Shown here piece by piece: positions 40,910-49,586 of a DNA stretch of 64,000 nt (position 1 is its first letter; each line of letters opens with the position of its first letter). The translations under genes were made by a program, and so were the position numbers. Origin of the DNA: an uncultured Verrucomicrobiota bacterium (GTDB taxonomy: Bacteria; Verrucomicrobiota; Kiritimatiellia; CAIVKH01). The DNA is taken from contig CALKUH010000018.1 in NCBI GenBank assembly GCA_937996795.1, positions 1 through 64,000 on the forward strand. Direction: 5' to 3'. Under the pieces are notes generated by a model that searched no databases, was not told the DNA's origin, and was given only the letters and a program-made list of their open reading frames with translations.

Positions 40910-41425
40910 ACCACGTTAATACGAAAAAAGAGGGAATTCCCCATTCGGTTTTCGATAAATGCGCCAAAATCATGGATTCCCTGATGTTGGTGCGCAGCGC
41001 GCGCCGTCCCTAACGATGGGCCAGAGCAATGCGGCCGTCGCCGCGGGGAACGTAGGGCTGGAAGAGTCCAGGAAAACCGCGGGTGTCCATGGCCGGAAGG
41101 GCTGGAAACCGTGCAGAGTTTTGGGTTTCCAGACGGAGGGACCGGGAACCGGCCGGGTGTTGGGTTCCCGGCGCCGCCCCCTCAAAGTGAAGATCCAGCA
41201 GGACGGCGGGGGGCTTGTCACTGATGGTCCTTCTCGCCGGCCCGCGGCCTGGCTCCGCGCCAGCCCAAGGGCCTCCAGAACGGGAAGCATCCAAGGAAAC
41301 CGACGCGGTGTCCTTGGCCGTCGGCCTGGTCGAGTAGACCAAGCCGACGGGCGCGGGTTTTCCCGCGGTCCGGCTGGCAGGCAAGTGGGAATGCCGCGCT
41401 TACGCCGGACACGCGGGAAGCTCCG
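40910..41425. other. Array of perfect stem-loops, candidate structured RNA
   Basis: No credible gene lies here. Between 41102 and 41410 at least six different perfect or near-perfect hairpins follow one another: CTGGAAACC/GGTTTCCAG, CCGGGAACC/GGTTCCCGG, CCAAGGA/TCCTTGG, CCGTCGGCCTGGTC/GACCAAGCCGACGG, CGCGGG/CCCGCG and GTCCGGC/GCCGGAC. Such a row of unlike stems is what an RNA with many helices, or a single-stranded replication or transfer region, would show. The array reads toward neither flanking gene in an obvious way. Confidence 0.5.
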
Positions 41426-41920
41426 TCACCGGGGTCCGGCGTCCGCGAACACGAGACCATCCCCGAACCCGAACGTACGGCGGGCCGCTTTGAGCGTGTT
41501 TCCGCTCGTCGTCACGTTGTCCACGAAGTACAGCGGACGGGCCGCAAGGGGCGCACCCCTGCGGGTGAATCCGTGGGCCTCAACCGGAATCGGCCTAGCC
41601 GTGCGGCGGTGCCTTTCGCATGAAGACTCCACGGGCGCGGTGCGGTGTAGCTGCATCGCTACACGAGCGCCGGGTGCGTGCTTCGCAATCTCCAGCGCAA
41701 GCGCAAGGTTGGGAGCAATGCTGCCCTTGCTGGTCGGGACGGGTACCAGCCAACACGGGCCGTCAATCAACCGGGCCATTTCCGGCGCGGCGGTGCGGAT
41801 CGCATCGGCGTCCGCGGTCTTCAACGCGTAGGCGAGGCGGCGCGTCTCCTGCTCCTCGGCGGTCAAGGGCCGGGTGCGCGGGGAGACGTAGCGGCGGGCT
41901 GCGAGGGCCTTCACCGCCAA
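41426..41920 (-). CDS. Phosphoribosyltransferase-like protein
   Basis: A 164-residue protein. WLVPVPTSKGSIAPNLALAL resembles the ComF-type entry loop, and the PRPP-binding motif is PLYFVDNVTTSGNTLKAARR near residue 135. Type I phosphoribosyltransferases use PRPP, but phage and island members are also linked to DNA uptake or nucleotide salvage. It overlaps ardA by 10 bp with a TTG start at 41920 (GTG 41914 is an alternative), so it is co-translated with it. Its role next to an antirestriction gene is unclear. Confidence 0.75.
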   Translation of the reverse strand: MAVKALAARRYVSPRTRPLTAEEQETRRLAYALKTADADAIRTAAPEMARLIDGPCWLVPVPTSKGSIAPNLALALEIAKHAPGARVAMQLHRTAPVESSCERHRRTARPIPVEAHGFTRRGAPLAARPLYFVDNVTTSGNTLKAARRTFGFGDGLVFADAGPR

Positions 41921-42426
41921 AACACGAGGGTTTCCCCGTCGCGCTCCACGAAGTGAACCGAATCAATCCCGGCATCGTGCGCGTAGGCTTCGTAACCGAA
42001 GTAGCGGACAAGGATTTCGTTCTCCTTGTCGCGTGGCGAAAAGGCGGGGTGCGTATCGGCCAGAAACTCCTCCGCCCATGCTGCGGGGCTGTCGAACGTG
42101 CCCGCGTAGGCGTCCCGCGCTTCCTCGGGCGTGCCGTCCTGGTTCACATCCTCCACGTAGGCGGCGAAGATTTCGCGCTCGCGCTCGTCGAGTTCCAGCC
42201 ATTCCCACAAGCGGGGGTCGATGTGGCTCTCCCCGTAGAATTCACGGGGGAACCCCTCGAAGTCCTGATACATCAATTCGGGGTCGGCCTCGTCCGCGTG
42301 AAGCTCCCGGCAAGCGTCGGCGAACGTGTCGGCGTCGTGGCCTTCAAGGTCGAGCCAAGCGCCGGCAATGCTCCCGGCGTTGTACTTGGCATACGTTCCA
42401 ACATAGATACGCGCTTCGGTGGGCAT
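41911..42426 (-). CDS. ardA: Antirestriction protein ArdA
   Basis: A 171-residue acidic protein of the ArdA family, a DNA mimic that blocks type I restriction enzymes. The N-terminus RIYVGTYAKYNAGSIAGAWL and D-rich region (DLEGHDADTFADACRELHAD) are diagnostic. LWEWLELDEREREIFAAYVE and NEILVRYFGYEAYAHD follow the family. Length matches plasmid ArdA (about 165-170). Genes of this kind protect an incoming element during entry, which fits a mobile origin for this region. Confidence 0.92.
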   Translation of the reverse strand: MPTEARIYVGTYAKYNAGSIAGAWLDLEGHDADTFADACRELHADEADPELMYQDFEGFPREFYGESHIDPRLWEWLELDEREREIFAAYVEDVNQDGTPEEARDAYAGTFDSPAAWAEEFLADTHPAFSPRDKENEILVRYFGYEAYAHDAGIDSVHFVERDGETLVFWR

Positions 42427-42438
42427 GGTCGGGGCTCC

Positions 42439-42768
42439 TTACAGTCCGGGGTCCGCGTCGCTGTGTCCGTAGGCGGGGCCGCAATCGAAGGGAGGCGGCA
42501 AGGTCGGGCGCTTGGTCGGGAATGGCCGGGGCGGTCGGGGCTCCTCCTCGGTGAAGTACAGCGACACGTCGCGGACAAAGTCCGAATTCTCGCGGGTGAT
42601 GATGTCCACGAAGTGGGCGACATCCTGCGCGGGGGCCAGAAAGCGGCCAGCACCGCAACGCACAAGGCAAAGCCTCAAGCGGTCAACGGCAATAAGCTCG
42701 GGCATGTCGGCGGTGGTCAGGCATCCGTAACCGTGGCGGTGGTAGAGTTCGGCAATCTTGGGGTGCAT
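42439..42768 (-). CDS. Small island protein of unknown function
   Basis: A 109-residue protein starting MHPKIAELYHRHGYGCLTTA, with an AAGGAG ribosome-binding site 8 bases ahead. The middle is compact (LRLCLVRCGAGRFLAPAQDV) and the C-terminus proline-rich (RPPRPFPTKRPTLPPPFDCG). It lies 12 bp from ardA in the same operon. No family recognised. Confidence 0.7.
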   Translation of the reverse strand: MHPKIAELYHRHGYGCLTTADMPELIAVDRLRLCLVRCGAGRFLAPAQDVAHFVDIITRENSDFVRDVSLYFTEEEPRPPRPFPTKRPTLPPPFDCGPAYGHSDADPGL

Positions 42769-42779
42769 GGTCGGGCTCC

Positions 42780-43151
42780 TTACGCGCTGGCGTTCGCCTT
42801 CTTCCAGTAGTTGCGGGCCGCGGCTTCGATCTCGTTCAGCGCGTGGTGGAACGATTCGGGGCCGTGCTTGGCGGCGGCGGTGCAAACCGTGCTGACCCGG
42901 TACATGAGCGCGCGGCCTTCGGTGTGCGCGGCCTTCCAGTATGCGCGGGCCGTGTTGTCGATCTGGCGGAGGGCCTCGCCGAATGTCGGGCCGTCGTCCT
43001 TCAAGGCGTTGGCGGCAATCGCGCCGATACGCTGAATCAGGGCGGACACGCTCGGGCTCTTCGGCTGTGCGTTCGCGGTGATCTGCTCCGCGATAACCTG
43101 CGCGGCGATGGCGGTGGCGTTGGTCTTGGTGGTCTTGCTGTTCTTCTTCAT
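42780..43151 (-). CDS. Small helical island protein of unknown function
   Basis: A 123-residue lysine- and alanine-rich protein, predicted all-helical. Two similar segments are visible: EALRQIDNTARAYWKAAHTE and HALNEIEAAARNYWKKANAS, which suggests an internal duplication of about 45 residues. It sits between other operon genes with short gaps and a good ribosome site. Function unknown. Confidence 0.7.
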   Translation of the reverse strand: MKKNSKTTKTNATAIAAQVIAEQITANAQPKSPSVSALIQRIGAIAANALKDDGPTFGEALRQIDNTARAYWKAAHTEGRALMYRVSTVCTAAAKHGPESFHHALNEIEAAARNYWKKANASA

Positions 43152-43203
43152 GGTCTCGTCTCTCTCTGTGTTGTTGTGTTTCCCGCCTGCATGGCGGAAA
43201 GGG

Positions 43204-43521
43204 TTAGAAAACCGGGTTCTCGTCCTCGGGGTGGGTGATGTACTCGCCCGGCTTGGGCGTCGGGATCGGGGGCGCGGACACGATGGCCTCCACCGTGCCG
43301 TTGAACGTAATCAGGGCCGCGAGGATCGTCTGTTCGATGCGCTTGGCGCGGTTCGGGATCGCGCCTGCAATCGTCTCGGCAACGTGCCGTGCAATCCTGC
43401 GCTTGCTCGCCATCTCACTTACCGATGGGGCCTTAGGAAATCTGCTGCCCGAGAGCGGGCTGAGGATTGCGGACGGATTCTTCATGGTGGCTTCCCCGAT
43501 CTGTGAATGAGTTGTGTTCAT
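43204..43521 (-). CDS. Small island protein of unknown function
   Basis: A 105-residue basic protein, first of the ardA operon. MNTTHSQIGEATMKNPSAIL may start at ATG 43521 or 43485; the first is used. The centre is helical and positively charged (SKRRIARHVAETIAGAIPNR, AKRIEQTILAALITFNGTVE), the tail acidic and proline-rich. No family recognised; it may bind DNA and regulate the operon. Confidence 0.6.
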   Translation of the reverse strand: MNTTHSQIGEATMKNPSAILSPLSGSRFPKAPSVSEMASKRRIARHVAETIAGAIPNRAKRIEQTILAALITFNGTVEAIVSAPPIPTPKPGEYITHPEDENPVF

Positions 43522-43985
43522 CTCTCTACCGCTTGGGTCCTTGAGGTTTCGCTGCACCCCAGGTGGCGAGAGGGCGGGGCGGACCGGGGGGATTCCTTTC
43601 AAGGAGGACCCGGAAGCGAGGAGTCGTCGACGAGCGGTCCCCCCGCCCGAGGGCGCAGCCCCGAGCGGACAGGCGAAACCGAAAGGCCCGCGGTGAGATG
43701 AACACTCACAGAGCGGGGAGGACACCGGTCTGCCGCAGGCAGAGAAGAAACCGGGCGCAATCGTCGAAAAAAGCCCGCGCGCTGGAAGCCCACGAACATC
43801 CCCGCCTCGGGGCTTGGGGCATCAAGCCGGCAGTTTACTATATTGTCGCAAACGCCGGATTAGGGAAGAAGCAAGTAAAAATGAGACCACACCAAAAACT
43901 AGTTGTATGCAACGGTTCAAATAATTGTTGCAAAAATATAGACGAAAGCATTGCGCGGCCTATAAATCAAAACGATCTATAGTAG
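43522..43985. other. Operon leader and A/T-rich spacer
   Basis: The first half (43522-43800) is GC-rich and has hairpin-forming units such as GGTCCCCCC/GGGGGGATTCC. The second half (43840-43985) is suddenly A/T-rich (CAAATAATTGTTGCAAAAAT), the lowest-GC stretch of the window, and probably holds promoters. No gene seen. Confidence 0.45.
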
Positions 43986-45068
43986 TCACTGGTTAGAGCG
44001 ATGGTAAAAAAGATAGTTCCCGAGGTGTCGAATTCGATTGTAAGATGGTTCCATTGGGCGATTCTCGGTGGGGGGGGACACATAAAAATCGTAAATCTGT
44101 TCACATACGACACCGCACATATGCACGAAGTCGAGATGGTATACATGGTAGGTTGTGCCGCCATGGCTGCACGCCACGTAGTCGTACAGTTTGGCCTTGT
44201 TTAGTGATCTCGCCGCGAGATTGATCGTTTGGGAGACGGCTGCTAATGCCTTGTCAATGTTCGCCGCGGATAAATTTATCCTGTGGACGTCGCAGTATGC
44301 AGGCTCAAAGCTGTTGATATAGAGGTGGCCCACAATCTCGTCGGACCAACCAAGTAGGCGGGCTACTGGATCTGGACAGAGAAGTGGAAGGGTGAAACCG
44401 ACTGATGAGGCGTAGAAGCTCTGCGCGGGAGCTCGGGGCGCCATATTCAGTGCACGCCGAATCGTGCCGCACAACATTGAAGATGCCGAGCGCTCGTCGG
44501 CTTTCGCATCTAGTTGTGCCATTACATACTTCAGTCCAAGTCTCAAACTAATTCTATCAGGCATCGAGGAGCACGGCAGGCTGTGATTTCTTCTGCGGCC
44601 ATTCGTTGTGAGCTCTTCACGTGTGGCAGCCATTTCTTCCCAGATGTCCTCCGTCGATAGCTGGTCGTCCACTAACGTATCATCACCAATATCTGATCGA
44701 ATGTGGCGGATTTCATCTTTTAGGTTCTCTATCATGTTTGATGCGATACATACCTTCACTAGGGTGTCGATCATTGGCCGAAGCGAGAAATAGATAATCT
44801 CTCCAAAAGTGCATTTGTCGGGAAGGCGGAGAAGCCTTGCAACGCGTTGCGGCAATATGAGTATAGAGTCATCGGTGCTGCGCTGCGTGTGGTTGGCTAG
44901 TGGGTTGGCTTCAAATTTGATATGAGCGGGCAATAAATCGGCGTCATGCCAGAGAGCTGTGCACGACGGACATCTATAAATGCCTGGCGCTTCGGCATTT
45001 CGAGATGTAATAAGAGGTGCGCAGCTCGAGTTCGGGCAGTAGCCGACAGGTTTGGCGTCTTGTTGCAT
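43986..45068 (-). CDS. Zinc-ribbon protein of unknown function
   Basis: A 360-residue protein. The N-terminus has a two-pair zinc ribbon: YCPNSSCAPL and YRCPSCTALW (about 10 and 32). The remainder has no family I know; hydrophobic helices occur near LRPMIDTLVKVCIASNMIEN and LARSLNKAKL. Base composition is lower in GC than the neighbours, a sign of separate origin. It lies at the downstream end of the defence block and reads in the same direction, but a 155-bp A/T-rich gap separates it. Confidence 0.7.
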   Translation of the reverse strand: MQQDAKPVGYCPNSSCAPLITSRNAEAPGIYRCPSCTALWHDADLLPAHIKFEANPLANHTQRSTDDSILILPQRVARLLRLPDKCTFGEIIYFSLRPMIDTLVKVCIASNMIENLKDEIRHIRSDIGDDTLVDDQLSTEDIWEEMAATREELTTNGRRRNHSLPCSSMPDRISLRLGLKYVMAQLDAKADERSASSMLCGTIRRALNMAPRAPAQSFYASSVGFTLPLLCPDPVARLLGWSDEIVGHLYINSFEPAYCDVHRINLSAANIDKALAAVSQTINLAARSLNKAKLYDYVACSHGGTTYHVYHLDFVHMCGVVCEQIYDFYVSPPTENRPMEPSYNRIRHLGNYLFYHRSNQ

Positions 45069-45223
45069 CGCTGCGTTCCTTGCAAGATGCTTTCTTCGGT
45101 TGATTCTTTGCGGTTGTAGATTTTGTACTGACGGTGATCTTTGCGCCGGGTGTGACTATTTGTGAATAATGATGAACGCGTGATTGTTATTCTAATGTAT
45201 TATGAATTCAGGTGTTATTATCT

Positions 45224-46147
45224 TTATGACGCGAAGCGGTGTTCGTTGTGCCATGACAGGAACTCTGTGCTGGGGCGTTCATCGGTGTTGGGTGGCAGAA
45301 CTTTAAGATTTGTGCCGTGAAGAGCGTAGTATTCGCGGCCGTTGCTGAATTCCTCGCGGATGCGGCCGCTGACCTCGATGGTGTAGTCGTCGGGTGTCAC
45401 GGTGAGATAGCCACGATCAAACAAGATGTGCAGGTCGGAGCGCAGCAGTAGACCGTTGGTGAGGGTGTGGGGACCCTCTTCGGTGTAGGGGCGGATGTGG
45501 CAGGCTTCAAGGACGGGCAACGTCCGCTCGCCGGTCATTGCGCAGCGACGGGTGTAGGCATCGGTGACCAAGACCCGGAATGCACCCTGGCCCAGTCGGT
45601 TGCGCATGAGATACTCCGAGCCGTACCTCAACGCATCGGCGGCCATTTGACTGCTCGCGTCGGTCGCGGACGCCTTGTGCAAGAGCTGATCCTGAAGTTG
45701 GGCCCAGAGCCCGGCGCCGATGGCGTCCTGATTGTCATACCCGCGGCCCGAGACAATGTTCGAATGCCAGTCTGAGGGAATCGGGATCCACTCAGCGCGG
45801 TCCAGAAAGAACGGCGCGGTCAGGATGGTGCAGCCGATATGCGGGTCGGTCTCGGCCGATCTCCGGAGTTTGAGAATGCGGGCGCGCAAGTCGGCGAGCG
45901 AAGCACACCCATTCTTCTCTGCGAAAGCGCTCCATGCCAGCGAGAGGGGCAGAATGCTGTGTCGGACAAAAAAGCCACCCCCGACGATAAAATTGTTCGG
46001 CGCATGCAGTTTGAACAGAAACGGCGCGCCTGGTTCAATCGCATGGAAGCCGCGGCCACCCGGACGCCAGAAATTGACCTCATCCGGGCGTCGAGCCGCC
46101 AGAAACTCAAACCACGAATCGTCGGTCACCCCCACATAGAAGCGCAT
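45224..46147 (-). CDS. HNH endonuclease with a PUA-like N-terminal domain
   Basis: A 307-residue protein. The C-terminus is a restriction-type HNH nuclease: RRCAMTGERTLPVLEACHIR then NGLLLRSDLHILFDRGYLTV. The N-terminus (VGVTDDSWFEFLAARRPDEV, PFLFKLHAPNNFIVGGGFFV) has the strand pattern of PUA/EVE-like domains, which in other nucleases read modified bases. It would then act as a type IV enzyme that cuts DNA carrying modified cytosine or another mark. It lies 25 bp after the winged-helix gene and ends the defence gene string. Confidence 0.85.
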   Translation of the reverse strand: MRFYVGVTDDSWFEFLAARRPDEVNFWRPGGRGFHAIEPGAPFLFKLHAPNNFIVGGGFFVRHSILPLSLAWSAFAEKNGCASLADLRARILKLRRSAETDPHIGCTILTAPFFLDRAEWIPIPSDWHSNIVSGRGYDNQDAIGAGLWAQLQDQLLHKASATDASSQMAADALRYGSEYLMRNRLGQGAFRVLVTDAYTRRCAMTGERTLPVLEACHIRPYTEEGPHTLTNGLLLRSDLHILFDRGYLTVTPDDYTIEVSGRIREEFSNGREYYALHGTNLKVLPPNTDERPSTEFLSWHNEHRFAS

Positions 46148-46172
46148 ACGGCGTGTCCTCGCTGTGGCCGAA

Positions 46173-46757
46173 TCAGAACGGTAGGCTGAGTTGATTCGGA
46201 TCGGGTTCCTTTATGGGAGCGGGAAGCTGGCGGCTGTCGGAAAGTGCCCATCGTCGTCCCGCGTCGGTCAGTTGCCAGATGCCGGCAGGGGCGGTCTGGC
46301 TGATGAGGCCGTGGATTTTCAGGCGATTGCGGGCGAAGCGTATGCGGTTCGTCCACCGGACTTCTCCCGAGCGAAGCGGTTCGCGGTCAACAGACGTCAA
46401 CTGATTCGCGAGCATCTGACCCACGGCCGATATCGCTTCGTGCGTCAGCAATTGGCCGCCGGCGGCATGCAACGCGCGTGCGAGGGGTTTCCAGTAGGCC
46501 GATTCGGGAAGCGCCCCGGCGACATCGCTGCGGTCGGCTTCCTCTATCGTTTCGACGGGCAGCCGCTCCGCGATTTCCTTCCACGACCACCCCAGACCCC
46601 GAATGGCGGAATGGAGTGACTCCAGCCGAATCGCGATCTCCGATGCGCCCGCCTGGCCGGACTGGCGCGCTGTTGTGGCCGCATCCCAGACGGTGTCGAG
46701 CAGGGTGCTCCACGCGGTTTCGATGGACTGGCGGATTTCCGTGATGGGCTCGCTCAC
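46173..46757 (-). CDS. Mrr-N-like winged-helix protein
   Basis: A 194-residue protein. A helical N-terminal part with SWKEIAERLPVETIEEADRS is followed by the winged-helix pattern of Mrr N-terminal domains: YWKPLARALHAAGGQLLTHE, then WTNRIRFARNRLKIHGLI and APAGIWQLTDAGRRWALS. No nuclease domain follows, so it may bind DNA or regulate the operon, or act as specificity subunit for the HNH nuclease encoded next. Its start overlaps the darG stop by an ATGA. Confidence 0.75.
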   Translation of the reverse strand: MSEPITEIRQSIETAWSTLLDTVWDAATTARQSGQAGASEIAIRLESLHSAIRGLGWSWKEIAERLPVETIEEADRSDVAGALPESAYWKPLARALHAAGGQLLTHEAISAVGQMLANQLTSVDREPLRSGEVRWTNRIRFARNRLKIHGLISQTAPAGIWQLTDAGRRWALSDSRQLPAPIKEPDPNQLSLPF

Positions 46758-47836
46758 TGATCCACCCGGGATTGATTCGACAGCAGGCGTTCAAGCGCCA
46801 GCGAAATGGCATGATTGTCAAACAACCGCATTTTTCTCTGTCCGGCATCGGTCCCGCCCGACCAGTTGGCGAGCGCGGCGCGAACGGCGGATATCTCGGG
46901 GTGGCAATCTTCCCGATGGAGCAGCCAATCAACGGTCGCCAGCAATTCCATTCCGAACGGCGATTGGAAACCGTCGATCAGGGAATCCGTCTCATCAAGA
47001 ACAGGTGCGTAAATCCTGGCTTCGCCAGAGCGGAGAAATGCCGCCACAACATCAGCTTTGTTCTCGTTGAATCCGATCGTGTCCATGGGTCCGCAATCGG
47101 CAATGCGCTTGTCGCTGTGCAGGTAGCTGCCATCAAGCGCATTCAAAAGGTGATTCAGGCGTGGTGAATATGGGCCGTAGCGATCGGCTTGAAACTGCAA
47201 GTTCAGCACGTCGTTTAGCTTCTTGCGACGGATGGCGCGCTCCAGAAACCAGGCGATCTTCTGGATCTCCAGCAAGGTGCATTCAATCCCAAGCACCCAG
47301 TAGCGTCGAATGGATTCCGCGACCAGCGCGCGCGCCACGGTTAGCTTTTCAACGCCCGATCGTTTGGCCACGTTCTGGTACTTCTCCGTCGGCTCGAAAG
47401 CGATTACCCGCACATCGGGGAGTTTGGACGCAAGCGCCTCAATCATCGGGCGCACCTCGGTCCACTCAAGGCCGCCGTTGCCGCACCCAAGCGGAGGCAG
47501 CGCAACGGAACCGATCCGCTTTTCGATCAACACCCGCTCCAGGTCCGCCAAACCCTCCCGAATCCATTCCACTTGCGACGGCTGGCGCCAGTGTTTCTTG
47601 GTCGGGAAATTGATGATCCATCGCGGGCCGCTCAATTCGTTCGTCGGGGTGACAAACATCTGGCCCACGCGGACCTCCCCCCGCGCGCATGCCTCCTCAT
47701 AGGCCCGGTTATTGTCAGAGAAGCGCTCCTTGAACATCAAGGCAATGCCCTTGCCCATCACGCCCACCGTGTTCACCGTGTTCACGAGGGCCTCGACATT
47801 GGCCTCCAGAAGGTTCCCTTTTTTGAAATTGATCAT
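46754..47836 (-). CDS. darG: DarG-type macrodomain antitoxin
   Basis: A 360-residue antitoxin. The macrodomain (1-155) removes ADP-ribose from DNA: INFKKGNLLEANVEALVNTV, NTVGVMGKGIALMFKERF and PPLGCGNGGLEW are the hallmark blocks. The C-terminal part (165-340, ECTLLEIQKIAWFLERAI, LQFQADRYGPYSPRLNHLLN) is the DarG region that contacts and neutralises DarT. The start is 2 bp after the darT stop. Confidence 0.93.
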   Translation of the reverse strand: MINFKKGNLLEANVEALVNTVNTVGVMGKGIALMFKERFSDNNRAYEEACARGEVRVGQMFVTPTNELSGPRWIINFPTKKHWRQPSQVEWIREGLADLERVLIEKRIGSVALPPLGCGNGGLEWTEVRPMIEALASKLPDVRVIAFEPTEKYQNVAKRSGVEKLTVARALVAESIRRYWVLGIECTLLEIQKIAWFLERAIRRKKLNDVLNLQFQADRYGPYSPRLNHLLNALDGSYLHSDKRIADCGPMDTIGFNENKADVVAAFLRSGEARIYAPVLDETDSLIDGFQSPFGMELLATVDWLLHREDCHPEISAVRAALANWSGGTDAGQRKMRLFDNHAISLALERLLSNQSRVDQ

Positions 47837-47838
47837 GG

Positions 47839-48510
47839 TTAAAAATACCAGCCAGGCTTCGCCAAAACCTTTAGTGGAATGCTAAGGGATTTTGACTCCG
47901 CAATCAACTGTTCCTCGGCCTGCTTGTTGTTGCAAATAACCCCCACCAACCCTTGGGGCGGCAGATGATTGTGCACCAGCGCCTCGGCCTGATATCGCTC
48001 TTTCCTGAGGGGATCGTCCGGATCGTGCTTGAAGTTCCGGCTTCTCAACAAAGCCCAGTCAATCCTGTCCAGCGCGGACAGCGCATCAAAATACTCCGCC
48101 GTCGCCGAATACGCGTGCCGGTCCGTGAACACAAACCGAATCCCCAGTTCATGGACGCGATGCAGGGATGTGACGAGAATGGCGATTTCCGCATTTGGCA
48201 CCTGTTTGACGCCTCCATAACCCGTCTTGATGTTGTAGAGCATGATTGAATAGGGGGTGAAGTAGAAGGGGATGTAGTCAGCCAGCTTCCCGCCCGGCCC
48301 GACGGGAACCTCGCGATGCCGGCGCTTTTCAATCAACTCCGGGTTGCCGATGGAGATGTAGTTGGGATCAAGGTTCTCGGAGTTCCGGCAATACAGCCCG
48401 TGGCGCAACATCCATGGCACATTCCGGATGTGCGTGATGCGGAAAATCAGCGCTCGTTCTGGATCCAACAGGCTCAAGCCTTGCCCTCGATGGCCGCTAC
48501 TTGGTTCCAA
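47839..48510 (-). CDS. darT: DarT-type DNA ADP-ribosyltransferase toxin
   Basis: A 223-residue toxin that attaches ADP-ribose to thymidine or guanosine of single-stranded DNA. Family features are the N-terminal NAD-binding ITHIRNVPWMLRHGLYCRNS, IPFYFTPYSIMLYNIKTGYG and the catalytic glutamate in RYQAEALVHNHLP. DarTG pairs block phage replication. The start overlaps the preceding AbiEii-type gene by 37 bp, so the two toxins are translationally linked, and darG follows at 2 bp. Confidence 0.92.
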   Translation of the reverse strand: MEPSSGHRGQGLSLLDPERALIFRITHIRNVPWMLRHGLYCRNSENLDPNYISIGNPELIEKRRHREVPVGPGGKLADYIPFYFTPYSIMLYNIKTGYGGVKQVPNAEIAILVTSLHRVHELGIRFVFTDRHAYSATAEYFDALSALDRIDWALLRSRNFKHDPDDPLRKERYQAEALVHNHLPPQGLVGVICNNKQAEEQLIAESKSLSIPLKVLAKPGWYF

Positions 48511-49553
48511 TTGTGGTACGCCTCCGTCGCGATTTCGCGAAGTGGATTCAGTACAGCGTACCGGGGTGGGAGCGATGGCGGAAGGCTGCGCGCCATTGCG
48601 GGGCTGTACCGAAAGGGATCAAGAGAGCCGTCGACCTTGGCGCGTAGCAGCGTGGCGAGCAGGGCGGCGCGCGAGGCATGGATTCGCGCATCCGTCAGCG
48701 TATATTCCGACTGGGTCAGGGTGACGTTGATCGCGCTAATTCCGCGCCTGAGGATGTCCCGCTTGCGGCGTTCCACAACTACTTCGCCCGCGAGCTCCAT
48801 CTGGGAGATCATCAATGCGGTGTCCTTTGAGTCGGCCAAGGCGCCATCAAGTGTGAACTGGTTTTTGCGAAACCCGTTCTCGGCGTCAAATAGTTCTCGG
48901 TGTGCTTCACGGATTCGCGAGATGCTGTTCGCGTGGTCGTAGAGTTCGCCAACGTCGAACATTTGCTTGATGATCTGCTGTCCGGAATCGTTGTACAGCG
49001 GGACGCCGACGGTGCTTGGGGCAAATGCCGTCAGTTTATCGCCGATCAAAGCCTCAAGCGTCGGGACGGTAATCGTGGGCGGGTTATGGGTTTCCACGAA
49101 AGGCGCGCAAATTGGTTTCTGTTCGGTGAAGGGATGCGGCATCTGCTCGTAAACCACGTCGAGAATCACATACGGCTCCGGGTTGGCTCGATCAAGAGAG
49201 TCATAATAGAAGCGGTAGTGATCGCGATTCGGGCGGCGATCTGGATTGCGGTCATGGTCTTGGTTGAATCGCGTAAAGGGTGGCAACTTGGAAATGGTTT
49301 GTAGCGTAGCGACCCGTTCGCCCAAGGGAATCGTACACACGATATCGATGTCGACGGAGAGGCGGCGGAGGCTCTGCAGATGGAGCATCATGCAGGTACC
49401 GCCCTTGAAGACGAACGGGAGACCGCTGACGGCTAGTCGCTCTAAAAGAGCCAGCGCCCGGATGCTCTTTTCGATTGTGGCATCCGCTGCATACGGCATC
49501 TCGAGCCGTTTTGCCGCGATCCACTCTTTTGTAAAGCACTTACTGTCAATCAT
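48474..49553 (-). CDS. AbiEii/AbiGii-type nucleotidyltransferase toxin
   Basis: A 359-residue toxin of the MenT/AbiEii class, which inactivates tRNA or other acceptors by adding nucleotides. The nucleotidyltransferase motif is FVFKGGTCMMLHLQSLRRLS then VDIDIVC. The later block PTLEALIGDKLTAFAPSTVG holds the conserved Lys. ATG 49553 (MIDSKCF) is used; 49574 is an in-frame alternative. Its antitoxin (AbiEi-type) is normally the gene upstream. Here the upstream gene is the methylase whose last 240 residues match that role. Confidence 0.88.
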   Translation of the reverse strand: MIDSKCFTKEWIAAKRLEMPYAADATIEKSIRALALLERLAVSGLPFVFKGGTCMMLHLQSLRRLSVDIDIVCTIPLGERVATLQTISKLPPFTRFNQDHDRNPDRRPNRDHYRFYYDSLDRANPEPYVILDVVYEQMPHPFTEQKPICAPFVETHNPPTITVPTLEALIGDKLTAFAPSTVGVPLYNDSGQQIIKQMFDVGELYDHANSISRIREAHRELFDAENGFRKNQFTLDGALADSKDTALMISQMELAGEVVVERRKRDILRRGISAINVTLTQSEYTLTDARIHASRAALLATLLRAKVDGSLDPFRYSPAMARSLPPSLPPRYAVLNPLREIATEAYHNWNQVAAIEGKA

Positions 49554-49586
49554 ATGCGTGCATTGACATACCATGTCGGAAAATCA

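Noticed and set aside
40959..41831. Plus-strand open frame of 290 codons
   Set aside because: It runs through the stem-loop array and the antisense of the phosphoribosyltransferase gene, and shows no protein signature.
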